Part shown: piece after piece, positions 37,585 to 46,002 of the stretch | How the letters are laid out: the number at the start of each line of letters is the position of its first letter | Numbering within the stretch: position 1 is the stretch's first letter | Assembly: GCA_030674915.1 (NCBI GenBank) | Contig: JASXSV010000018.1 | Span: 12,349-76,348 of the forward strand | Length of the DNA: 64,000 bases | Source: Candidatus Endonucleibacter bathymodioli | GTDB taxonomy: Bacteria; Pseudomonadota; Gammaproteobacteria; Pseudomonadales; Endozoicomonadaceae | Reading direction: 5' to 3' | Notes under the pieces: generated by a model | The model's input: the letters and a program-made list of their open reading frames with translations, nothing else | What the model was told of the DNA's origin: nothing | Database searches by the model: none | Position numbers and translations under genes: made by a program

Positions 37585-37624
37585 GCTGTTTTGCTGTTTT
37601 GCTGTTTTGCTGTTTTGCTGTTTT
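37585..37624. repeat. GCTGTTTT tandem array upstream of ldhA
   Basis: Five exact copies of the 8-bp unit GCTGTTTT, beginning 69 bp upstream of the ldhA start. Arrays of this kind can change length by slippage and alter promoter spacing; no promoter was identified to test this. Confidence 0.9.
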
Positions 37625-37781
37625 GTTGCCTAGTTGATCCTTAAGGGAGAGTGGTATAAGTCAGTGGCTAGCACGAATAATTTGGGTTATGTGACAAAGG
37701 TTTTTTACGTGTTGATGTTTTGCCATAATATGATCTACTTTGTTGAGTTCTGCTGAGGTATCATAGAGTTAAACATAATTA

Positions 37782-39149
37782 TTAGTGAGGAATATGTTTT
37801 CTCCAACGGCAACCTGTGGCGTGCTGTTCAAGACAATATTCTTCGGTATCATCAGTAAATTCATAATCATGGATCGTAGTACCACAATCATCACAGTGTA
37901 CCTCGTAAGGTTCTCCGTTGCTAGTGAATCCAGAGGTAGATAATGCTTCTGGTCTTAAGATTGCATCATCAGGCCATTCAATACCAGTCCTATTTTCTCT
38001 GTGCGTAAAAGTATGTAATCTCCGCATAAACGGGTTGCTTTGCGGTGCAGGAGATGTTTCTATTATTCGAATTTTACTTAGAATTAGTGGATGACCAGAT
38101 GGCCAATGATAAGAGGGACTATTTTTTTGCTGAATGTAATCTATTACTTCTTGAGGAGTACTGGGATCACAGTTTTCGCGAATAAGGTCACTGTCTAATG
38201 TATCCATATCAATAAATATAGGTTGTGTGTAACCGTACGGAGTTACTGCAACAGTTTCTGGGTACCGAGGATCGGCAGGCAAACATTCGGTATGTTCTAA
38301 TGCATTGGTATCATCCTCTGATGATGTGGGATGGTCTAAATACCTCAATTTGAACGGTAATCTAGGGTGCATACTTGGCCATTGAATATGGGGCCGAGAA
38401 TACATTTCTTTTCCTGTTCTAGTAATATTCATATCTTCAAGTGCTTGTGCTAGATGTGCCCTGATTACACGCTCTCGCTTTGGTTCGCTTGGATCTATAC
38501 CTCGGATACTGCTACTTCTACAGGGCATAAAGTGTCCAGGTTTATTTTCCAGTGGATATACGGGCCTTTGTTTTTGTCTTGTTAGTGGAAAATGATAATT
38601 GTTATTGTTATTTTGCCTGCATTTGTTTTCTGATGCATTAACTACGGGTGGGGTTGAATATGTTTCGGTATTATTGTTTATGATGTTGTCAGTGGTGATA
38701 GATTTTATGATGTAATTATTAGAGTTAGAAGAGCTATTATTATTGATATAAGATATTTTTTCTATATTATTTTTTGTAAAGTTGTTGCTGTTTTCGATCT
38801 CGTAACTTGTATTACGTGTCTCTTTTAGGAATTTTTCCTCGTAAATAGAATGGTATTCCACATATTCATTATACATTTCTATTTTTGAGTCTATTAAAGA
38901 AGAATCTAAGAATGTTAAGAAAGTATTCTCGTCACTTAACTGTTTACTAGTGTGGTAGTAATTAAGACTGTCATTGTGTATATTGTTTAGACGTGCAGAA
39001 TAATTGTCGTTATTGATAACTTTACGACCTTTATAATAAATGAGGTTTTGCGTATTTTGAGTCTCTTGAGTCTCTTGAGTCTCTTGAGTCTCTTGAGTAT
39101 ATGGAGTAGTGATACTTAAGAACGTAGTGTTTAATATACTTTGGGGCAT
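37782..39149 (-). CDS. Asn-rich protein with C-terminal BIR (IAP-like) domain
   Basis: 455 residues. AAAGGAG lies seven bases before the ATG. Residues 1-40 are Ser/Thr-rich with tandem TQE repeats; 40-210 are Asn-rich and low complexity. The C-terminal part (about 378-451) reads like a baculovirus IAP repeat: R..TF....IEWPDD, EALSTSGFTSNGEPYEVHCD, DCG, a DD-containing loop and a final GCRW. The usual zinc set C-x2-C...H...C appears as Cys419 and Cys422 with Cys439 or His443 and Cys447; the conserved Trp after the CG is Tyr. Two shorter blocks, HIQWPSMHPRLPFKLR and YHWPSGHPLILSKIR, look like degenerate starts of further BIR repeats. BIR proteins inhibit caspases in animals; here a role in blocking host cell death is inferred. 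Confidence 0.65.
   Translation of the reverse strand: MPQSILNTTFLSITTPYTQETQETQETQETQNTQNLIYYKGRKVINNDNYSARLNNIHNDSLNYYHTSKQLSDENTFLTFLDSSLIDSKIEMYNEYVEYHSIYEEKFLKETRNTSYEIENSNNFTKNNIEKISYINNNSSSNSNNYIIKSITTDNIINNNTETYSTPPVVNASENKCRQNNNNNYHFPLTRQKQRPVYPLENKPGHFMPCRSSSIRGIDPSEPKRERVIRAHLAQALEDMNITRTGKEMYSRPHIQWPSMHPRLPFKLRYLDHPTSSEDDTNALEHTECLPADPRYPETVAVTPYGYTQPIFIDMDTLDSDLIRENCDPSTPQEVIDYIQQKNSPSYHWPSGHPLILSKIRIIETSPAPQSNPFMRRLHTFTHRENRTGIEWPDDAILRPEALSTSGFTSNGEPYEVHCDDCGTTIHDYEFTDDTEEYCLEQHATGCRWRKHIPH
39058..39102 (-). repeat. 9-bp tandem repeat coding TQE
   Basis: Four to five copies of GAGTCTCTT (as read on the plus strand) encode repeated Thr-Gln-Glu near the N-terminus of the BIR-domain protein. 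The unit is a multiple of three, so length change keeps the frame. Confidence 0.88.
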
Positions 39150-39891
39150 AGCTTGACTCCTTTGAATATATGTTTTTGTCGTTATCTAAATAAATTATAT
39201 TGCCATTCTTCTTACAGATGTCATTAGGAAATAAACTAACTAAACTCCATGACATGACATGACCTGAGGTAGTAGATCATTGAGGTGAATTAGCCGTTAA
39301 TAACCTCATGCACTGTGGATGAGGACATAACTCTTTATTATATCATATTTGACAATATAAAACATAACTAAAGTGATGAAGTTAGTTAGTATTGCTGTCT
39401 TTTATGTTAAGTTCTAAGATCGTGACGGATGGAGTACTAAAATATTTAGGCATGTTATTGAAAAACAGTGATCATTACTAGAATAAGATAAATATGATGG
39501 CAAGAAGAAAAAGTAAAGAAATAATCCTGTCGAATAAGAGTAAACTTCTATATAGCATGCAGTTAAAATGCTGAAAGCAACTATAATGTAAATAGCAATT
39601 GGGTTACGTACTATTTCTTTTAATCAATACTACCGTCCGGCCATCGTAACATGAATGGAAATATCTTTTGAGAAAACTCATTAAATATCAGTTTACATTG
39701 GCGGTTGTAGGCGTTAGCCACCCTAACTTATTTGATATTGTAGGAGAGTAAGGCCTAGCTAGGTTGTGTCCTTAATTGATGCCAGTATACAGATGCCGAG
39801 ATATAAGTCTAGTTATCATGCGAAATAATTCTTAATTATGCATTAATATAATCTTTCCGTAAGATAATGTGATCCAGTTATATATTTTTAT
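39150..39891. other. Long non-coding stretch upstream of the BIR gene
   Basis: About 740 bp, very AT-rich, with no supported gene. Near 39248 there is a short ACATG repeat (CATGACATGACATGACC). It must hold the promoter of the BIR gene. Confidence 0.3.
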
Positions 39892-40020
39892 ATACCTATA
39901 GCCTTTGAAAGAGTTAGGTTGTTGACTGCTTGCACTCATCAAAATTACTACTACACCCATAGGCTCATGGGGGGGGTAGCTGGTTATTAGCCTACACATA
40001 CCTTCAATGGTAACTGGTAT
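39892..40020. repeat. Dispersed intergenic repeat, copy 8
   Basis: In the opposite orientation to copies 1-7. The right end ACCTTCAATGGTAACTGGTAT (40000-40020) is one of the clearest terminal sequences; the left end ATACCTATAGCCTTTGAAAG is diverged. The core TTGACTGCTTGCACTCATC is the complement of the GAGTGAGTGAAGTCAAT core. It lies just downstream of yejF and could contribute to 3' end formation. Confidence 0.75.
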
Positions 40021-40039
40021 GATAGGAACCCGGATATGG

Positions 40040-41626
40040 TTAGAAAGCAGCAGCAATTAAGGCTTTGGTATATGGGTTTTTAGGGGATTGAAATATCTGC
40101 TTTGTGTCCCCAACTTCAATTAAATGACCAGATTTCATAACCAAAATACTATGGCTCATGGCCTTTACTACTGCGAGATCATGACTTATGAATATATAGC
40201 TAATACCGTATTGTTTTTGTAATTCGCGCAGTAATTCTATAATTTGTGACTGAACGGTACGATCGAGAGCAGAGGTTGGTTCATCAAGAATAATAAGCTT
40301 TGGCTTAAGCACTATTGCTCTGGCAATGGCTATTCTTTGTCGTTGTCCACCTGAGAACTCATGGGGGTATCGGTGACCGCACTCGGGGTCAAGTCCCACA
40401 TCTTTTAAGGCGTGAATAATAGTTTTATCCAAGTCAATATCATTAATTGTGTTGTGGATGTTTAACCCTTCTCCGATAAGGTCTGCAATAGTCATTCTAG
40501 GACTGAGGCTGCCGTATGGGTCTTGGAAAACAATTTGCATTGCTTTTCTTAGTGGGCGGTATTTTTTTTGTGACATTGAATGAATAAATTCATCCTGAAA
40601 AGTAATAACACCGCTTGATTGAATCAGCTTTAGAATAGCTAGACCCACGGTGGTTTTTCCTGAACCGGATTCACCTACAATACCCAAGGTTTCTCCTTGT
40701 CTTACCATAAAAGAAAGGTCTGTGACGGCTTTAATATGATCAACGGTTTTCTGGAAGAACCCTTTTCTAATAGGAAACCATATTTTCAGGTTATCGCACT
40801 TTAGCAATATCGGCTGCGATGGGCTGAAACTTGCAGGGCTTCCTGAAGGTTCTGCTTCTAGTAGATCTAAAGTGTAAGGGTGGTGAGGATTCGTGAATAA
40901 GTCTTCTGTTGGGCCACTCTCAACAACTAGGCCATTGTGCATAACACAAATAGTATCAGAGACATGGCGAATTAAATTCAGGTCATGACTGATAAATAAA
41001 ATTGCCATACCCAGTTTTTGCTGAAGACTATGTAATAGTTCTAAAACCTGTCTCTGAACGGTCACATCTAGTGCTGTAGTTGGCTCATCAGCGATCAATA
41101 GCTTCGGCTCGCAGGCCAGAGCAGTGGCAATCATTGCTCGTTGTCGTTGACCACCAGAAAGTTCATGGGGATAAGAACTCATACGTTGTTTGGCATTATT
41201 AATACCCACTAATTCCAGTAATTCAAGAGCGCGGTTAGATGCTTGGGAAGGGGAGAGGCCAAGATGTAGAGTGAGAACTTCGCAGATTTGCTTTTCTATT
41301 CTGTGCAAAGGGTTCAGGGCGGTCATTGGTTCCTGAAAAATCATACTGATTTGGTGCCCTCTGACCATACGGATTGCATCAGAGGACATCGTCGTCAATT
41401 CCTCACCGTTGAAATTTATGCTCCCATTGACTATGGCGTTATCTGGCAGTAATTTAAGAATGCTCATGGCTGTAATGGATTTGCCTGATCCGGACTCGCC
41501 AACCAAGCCCATGGTTTGGCCTTCACATAGTTGCAATGAAACATCTTTTAACGCCTGCACGGAGGTAGAGTCATTTTGTCGAAAGCTAACGCTTAGGTTT
41601 TTGATGGTGAGTAATGGCTTATTCAT
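40040..41626 (-). CDS. yejF: Peptide ABC transporter ATP-binding protein (two ABC domains)
   Basis: The ATPase of a Yej-type peptide importer. The 528-residue protein fuses two ABC modules, as in E. coli YejF. Module 1 has Walker A GESGSGKSIT, signature LSGGQRQR and Walker B LLIADEP. Module 2 has GESGSGKTTV, signature FSGGQRQR and LIILDEPTSALD. The ATG lies one base after the yejE stop, so the two are translationally coupled. In E. coli YejABEF takes up oligopeptides and the antibiotic microcin C; in a host-associated bacterium it may supply peptides or defend against host peptides. Confidence 0.95.
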   Translation of the reverse strand: MNKPLLTIKNLSVSFRQNDSTSVQALKDVSLQLCEGQTMGLVGESGSGKSITAMSILKLLPDNAIVNGSINFNGEELTTMSSDAIRMVRGHQISMIFQEPMTALNPLHRIEKQICEVLTLHLGLSPSQASNRALELLELVGINNAKQRMSSYPHELSGGQRQRAMIATALACEPKLLIADEPTTALDVTVQRQVLELLHSLQQKLGMAILFISHDLNLIRHVSDTICVMHNGLVVESGPTEDLFTNPHHPYTLDLLEAEPSGSPASFSPSQPILLKCDNLKIWFPIRKGFFQKTVDHIKAVTDLSFMVRQGETLGIVGESGSGKTTVGLAILKLIQSSGVITFQDEFIHSMSQKKYRPLRKAMQIVFQDPYGSLSPRMTIADLIGEGLNIHNTINDIDLDKTIIHALKDVGLDPECGHRYPHEFSGGQRQRIAIARAIVLKPKLIILDEPTSALDRTVQSQIIELLRELQKQYGISYIFISHDLAVVKAMSHSILVMKSGHLIEVGDTKQIFQSPKNPYTKALIAAAF

Positions 41627-41627
41627 G

Positions 41628-42665
41628 CTAATGACTCATATAGTATTTTCTGGGGTCTAGTGCATCTCTGGTTGCTTCACCGATAAATACCAGAAGAATC
41701 AACATAATTGACATAACTAAAAAGGCTGTAATACCCAGCCATGGAGCTTGAAGATTATTTTTCCCTTGGGCAATTAATTCGCCAAGGGATGGAGAACCTG
41801 CAGGAAGGCCAAATCCAAGAAAGTCTAGTGATGTCAGTGTTGTAATAGCTCCGGTTAAAATAAAAGGTAAAAAGGTAACAGTGGCTATCATGGCATTGGG
41901 TAAAATATGACGCAACATAAGCCTGATGTTATCCATACCTAAAGCTCTGGCAGCTCTAACATATTCAAGATTCCGGCTTTTTAGAAACTCGGCTCTGACA
42001 ACATCGACTAATGTCATCCATTGAAATAATGACATTATGCCTAGTAACCACCAGAAACTTGGCTCAACAAAGCTTGAGAGAATAATCAGCAAGTAAAGGC
42101 TGGGCATACCAGACCAGATTTCTATGAAACGTTGACCGATAAGGTCTATTTTGCCTCCGTAGAATCCTTGAAAGGCTCCGGCAGCAACACCCACGGTACT
42201 GCTAATTAAGGTTAGTATTAATCCAAACAGAATGGATATTCGAAAACCGTATATAACTCGTGCAAGAACATCTCGACCTTGGTCATCAGTACCTAGCAAG
42301 TTTTCAGCAGAAGGTGGGGCAGGGGCCATGCGATTATAGTTAATTGTATCATAACTATAACGAATAGGAGGCCAAAACATCCAGCCGTTTTTTTCTATTA
42401 ATTCTTTGGCGTAATCTTGTCGGTAATCTGTTTCGAGCTGAAAATCACCACCAAATGTAGTTTCTGGATAAATATTGATAATAGGTAGATATAAACTGTT
42501 ATTGTAATATATAAACAATGGTTTGTTATTGGCTATTAACTCAGCAAATCCGGTTAGGGTGAGCAAAAGTATAAAGATAGAAAGTGAATAATATCCTCTT
42601 TTATTAGACTTAAAGTTTTGCCAGCGGCGAAGGTTGAGAGGGTTTGAAAGCCATCTTATATTCAT
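41628..42665 (-). CDS. yejE: Peptide ABC transporter permease
   Basis: Inner-membrane permease of the Yej system. After an N-terminal helix (SLSIFILLLTLTGFAELIA) there is a large periplasmic segment with PETTFGGDFQLETDYRQDYA, diagnostic of YejE, then the BPD_transp_1 core with the EAA-type loop EYVRAARALGMDNIRLMLRH. The open frame extends to a TTG at 42686 that overlaps yejB; the ATG at 42665 is taken as the start. 345 residues. Confidence 0.95.
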   Translation of the reverse strand: MNIRWLSNPLNLRRWQNFKSNKRGYYSLSIFILLLTLTGFAELIANNKPLFIYYNNSLYLPIINIYPETTFGGDFQLETDYRQDYAKELIEKNGWMFWPPIRYSYDTINYNRMAPAPPSAENLLGTDDQGRDVLARVIYGFRISILFGLILTLISSTVGVAAGAFQGFYGGKIDLIGQRFIEIWSGMPSLYLLIILSSFVEPSFWWLLGIMSLFQWMTLVDVVRAEFLKSRNLEYVRAARALGMDNIRLMLRHILPNAMIATVTFLPFILTGAITTLTSLDFLGFGLPAGSPSLGELIAQGKNNLQAPWLGITAFLVMSIMLILLVFIGEATRDALDPRKYYMSH

Positions 42666-42669
42666 CGTG

Positions 42670-43758
42670 TTAGTCTCTGGCTTCAAAGTCTATTCTGGGA
42701 TCGACCAGCACATAAGCTAAGTCTCCTAATAGTTTTATGATCATGCCAATGAGGGTAAATATAAAAAGGGAACCAAAAACAACTGGATAGTCTCGGTTAA
42801 TGGCCGCTTCGTAACTAAGAAGTCCTAAGCCATCCAGTGAAAAAATAATTTCTATTAGTAGGGAGTTGGTGAGCAATATCCCAATTAATGCGGATGGAAA
42901 GCCAGATATAACTATTAACATGGCGTTTCGGAAAATATGACCATATAGAACCTGGTTTTCATCTAGCCCTTTTGCCCGTGCTGTTTGCACATATTGACGG
43001 TGAACTTCATCAAGAAACGAGTTTTTAGTTAACATTGTTAGAGTGGCAAAGCCGCTGATGACTATACAGAAAATTGGTAGCACCATGTGCCATGAGTAAT
43101 CTATTATTTTTTCGATAAGTGGTAGCTGCTCGAAATCGTCTGATGTCAGTCCTCGCAAGGGGAAAATATTCCAGTAACTGCCTCCGGCCAGTAGAACTAT
43201 AAGTAAAATAGCAAGTAAGAAACTGGGTATGGCATAGCCAGTGGTAATCACGGCGCTGGACCAGATGTCAAAACGGCTACCGTGTCTTATAGCTTTCCTT
43301 ATACCAAGGGGAATAGAAATAAAATAAATCAGTAGAGTGCTCCAAAGTCCTAGAGAGATGGAAACTGGTAGTTTGTCTTTGATAAGGTCAATGACTTTGG
43401 CATCTCGAAAGAAGGAGTCGCCAAAATTAAGGGTTAGATAGTTGCCAATCATTTGGAAAAAACGTTCATGGGCTGGCTTATCAAATCCGTATAATTGTTC
43501 AATATCGCGAACTAGCTCCTGGTCTAGTCCTCTGCGTCCCCTATACTGATGAGACTCATCTAAAGACAGCTGCTGCATCTCACCACTGCTGGAGCCATTG
43601 ATGCGGCTGATAGCGCTGGTGTCAAATCCTTCAAGCCGCGCTATCATTTGTTCTACAGGACCACCAGGAGCGGCTTGAATAATAACGAAGTTAAGCAGCA
43701 ATATGCCGAAGAGTGTCGGTACCATTAAGGCCATGCGACGTAGTATGTAACTGCTCAT
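42670..43758 (-). CDS. yejB: Peptide ABC transporter permease
   Basis: Second permease of the Yej system. The start ATG at 43758 follows GGAGG by seven bases and overlaps the stop of the upstream yejA-like gene as ATGA, so it is coupled. The protein (362 residues) has the typical start SSYILRRMALMVPTLFGILL with NFVIIQAAPGGPVEQ, an inserted periplasmic region, and the C-terminal permease core with the EAA loop QYVQTARAKGLDENQVLYGH. Confidence 0.95.
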   Translation of the reverse strand: MSSYILRRMALMVPTLFGILLLNFVIIQAAPGGPVEQMIARLEGFDTSAISRINGSSSGEMQQLSLDESHQYRGRRGLDQELVRDIEQLYGFDKPAHERFFQMIGNYLTLNFGDSFFRDAKVIDLIKDKLPVSISLGLWSTLLIYFISIPLGIRKAIRHGSRFDIWSSAVITTGYAIPSFLLAILLIVLLAGGSYWNIFPLRGLTSDDFEQLPLIEKIIDYSWHMVLPIFCIVISGFATLTMLTKNSFLDEVHRQYVQTARAKGLDENQVLYGHIFRNAMLIVISGFPSALIGILLTNSLLIEIIFSLDGLGLLSYEAAINRDYPVVFGSLFIFTLIGMIIKLLGDLAYVLVDPRIDFEARD

Positions 43759-45713
43759 GATTTTTTCCTCCATGCTTTTGTCCGCCAAACATAGGCTAGA
43801 AAGAGTAATCCGAACAGGATAGCTATAGCTATTATGTCGTGTTTTTTTGAATGGCTACCATTTATTGAAGAAACAGTGGATTTATGATAAAGGCTGGTGT
43901 CGCTTGTACTGTCTACCCACCATGTTTCAAAGTCGAAGACGTAGAGGGGGTTGCTCTCTGGGTGTTTTAGGTCCTTCGAGTAAACTACTCGTACTCCTGG
44001 GAGATACCAGTGAGGAATTATATAGTTGCCCCAAAGAAGTGTACGGTCGAGAGCTTTTACTGCTGTGGTTAATTGCTCTCTTGATGGCGCCTTGATGATA
44101 TGTTCAATCAGGTTGTCGACAACAGCAGACCTTATCCCCATCAGGTTTTTGCTGCCTGGGACGGAGGCGTATTGACTGCCCCAGAATTCAAGTTGTTCAT
44201 TGCCTGGACTGCTAGATTGCGGTATCAGGGTTGTTGTCATATCAAAGTCTAGAGCTCTAGTTCGGTGTATGTATTGAGAGACATCAACAGTTCTGATATT
44301 TACACTAATGCCTATTTTCTGAAGATTCTTTTTAAAGAGGAGAGAAGCCCGTTCCATGGCAGGACTCATGAGTAGAAGTTCAAATTCGAAGGGTTGTTGA
44401 TTGGAATTTTTTAATATACCGTTTTTTAATTGCCAGCCTTCTTGCCGAAGGAGGTTCAGTGCGCTATTGAGCTGATTACGAATGTTCCCAGAACCGTCAG
44501 AAACAGGGAGTGTATAGGCTTGGGTAAATAGCTTCGAGGGAAGAAGTTTTTTAAAAGGAGTAAGTAATGCTAGTTCTTCTTTCGAAGGAAGACCTGTTGC
44601 CTCCATGTCAGAGTTAGAAAAGTAGCTTGTTGATCTGTTGTAGCCATTGTAGAAGAGATTTTGGTTAAGCCACTCAAAATCCATGGCATAAATGAGTGCC
44701 TTTCTAGTCATTACGTTTGAAAAGAATGGTTTTCTGGTATTGAAAGCAAACCCTTGCATGCCTTTAGGTGCAATGGTTTTAATTGTTTCTTTTTTTAGTC
44801 GTCCAGACTTTTTTGTAGCGTATTCATAGGCTGTCGCCCAGTTTTTAGCTATAGGTTCTTGGCGGAAATCATACTCACCGGCTTTAAGTGCTTCTGTAGC
44901 AATATTATTATCTTTGTAATAGTCGTAACGCCGGATATTGACGTTATGGTGTCCTTTTTTTACTGGGAGATCCCTGGCCCAGTAATTTTCAACCAGTTTG
45001 TAGGTAATTTGTTTGCCGGCGTCTACAGACAATATCTGGTAAGGGCCACTGCCTAAAGGGATGTTCAGGTTGGCGGCCTCAAAATCATTTTCCTTCTTTT
45101 CCCAGAAATGCTTGGGTAGTATCGATAGCTGGCTAACAATGAAGGGAAGCTCTTGGTTTCGTGTGGTTTTAAATGTGAACCGAACTGTCAATGGATTAAT
45201 AATATCAACAGTTTTTACACCGTCGTAGTATGTAGAGTAGAAAATAGAGCCTTTTGTGATTAACAAGTTAAAGCTAAAGTGAACATCTTCTGCGGTAATG
45301 GCATGTCCATCGTGAAATCTGGCGTTTTTGTTAAGGAAGAAGGTGATACTGCTGTTGTCGTCAGCTAGAGAAACGGCCTCTGCTATTAATGGGTACATTG
45401 AGAAAGGCTCGTCATGGCTTTGAACCATAAGAGAGTCATAAATGAGCTGGATGCCGGCAGCGGAGGCTCCCTTTTGTATATAAGGATTTAGGCTGTCAAA
45501 GGTACCAATAGAGGCCATTTTGACGGTTCCTCCTTTTGGTGCAAGGGGGTTGGCATAGGAAAAGTGGGTGAATCCCTGCGAATATTTTGGGGTGTCGTGA
45601 AAACTAAGGGATGTGTCATTTTGCTTAGCCAAGCTTTGAGCCATAGGTAGCAGGAAACTGAAGGCAATGACCAAGCAAGGCCGTTTAACCATTTGCACAA
45701 GGAAGGCTATCAT
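43755..45713 (-). CDS. yejA: Peptide-binding protein YejA-like, with C-terminal membrane segment
   Basis: An extracellular solute-binding protein family 5 member that delivers peptides to YejBEF. It has a signal peptide (LVIAFSFLLPMAQSLA) and the family start KYSQGFTHFSYANPLAPKGG, TFDSLNPYI and ITAEDVHFSF. At 652 residues it is longer than usual (about 600) because the C-terminus adds a linker and a hydrophobic helix (IIAIAILFGLLFLAYVW) ending in basic residues, which should anchor it in the inner membrane. It is coupled to yejB. A second binding protein gene lies upstream. Confidence 0.92.
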   Translation of the reverse strand: MIAFLVQMVKRPCLVIAFSFLLPMAQSLAKQNDTSLSFHDTPKYSQGFTHFSYANPLAPKGGTVKMASIGTFDSLNPYIQKGASAAGIQLIYDSLMVQSHDEPFSMYPLIAEAVSLADDNSSITFFLNKNARFHDGHAITAEDVHFSFNLLITKGSIFYSTYYDGVKTVDIINPLTVRFTFKTTRNQELPFIVSQLSILPKHFWEKKENDFEAANLNIPLGSGPYQILSVDAGKQITYKLVENYWARDLPVKKGHHNVNIRRYDYYKDNNIATEALKAGEYDFRQEPIAKNWATAYEYATKKSGRLKKETIKTIAPKGMQGFAFNTRKPFFSNVMTRKALIYAMDFEWLNQNLFYNGYNRSTSYFSNSDMEATGLPSKEELALLTPFKKLLPSKLFTQAYTLPVSDGSGNIRNQLNSALNLLRQEGWQLKNGILKNSNQQPFEFELLLMSPAMERASLLFKKNLQKIGISVNIRTVDVSQYIHRTRALDFDMTTTLIPQSSSPGNEQLEFWGSQYASVPGSKNLMGIRSAVVDNLIEHIIKAPSREQLTTAVKALDRTLLWGNYIIPHWYLPGVRVVYSKDLKHPESNPLYVFDFETWWVDSTSDTSLYHKSTVSSINGSHSKKHDIIAIAILFGLLFLAYVWRTKAWRKKS

Positions 45714-45777
45714 AATAAACCTGATACGTGATTGTTATATGTTCGTTTACCTGAAGACTCTAAGTGTTGGTTCTGTT

Positions 45778-45823
45778 CTCTCTTACCGTCCGTTTTTATC
45801 GACATATACATTTGGTAAGAGAG
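45778..45823. other. Perfect 10-bp inverted repeat between the two yejA genes
   Basis: CTCTCTTACC at 45778-45787 and GGTAAGAGAG at 45814-45823, separated by 26 bases. There is no T run. It could be a protein-binding site or an mRNA hairpin. Confidence 0.45.
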
Positions 45824-45932
45824 TAACTTGAGCACTTGAGTCAAGTCGTTATACTAACCTGTTCTTGTTGTGTTGTATGCTATTTGAATCCGAAAAGTTA
45901 GCCTTTGTTTTAACAGCGAAAAAATTTCATCA

Positions 45933-45999
45933 TATATCAGTTACCATTGAAAGGAGAGAGCAGTCAACAGTCTCACACTTTCAAGGGGAAGGGAATAGG
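45933..45999. repeat. Dispersed intergenic repeat, copy 9 (short form)
   Basis: A 67-bp version with both ends but no centre: ATATCAGTTACCATTGAAAG, then GAGAGCAGTCAACAGTCTCACACTTTCAAGG to GGGAATAGGAT. It lies between the two binding-protein genes. Confidence 0.75.
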
Positions 46000-46002
46000 A
46001 TG

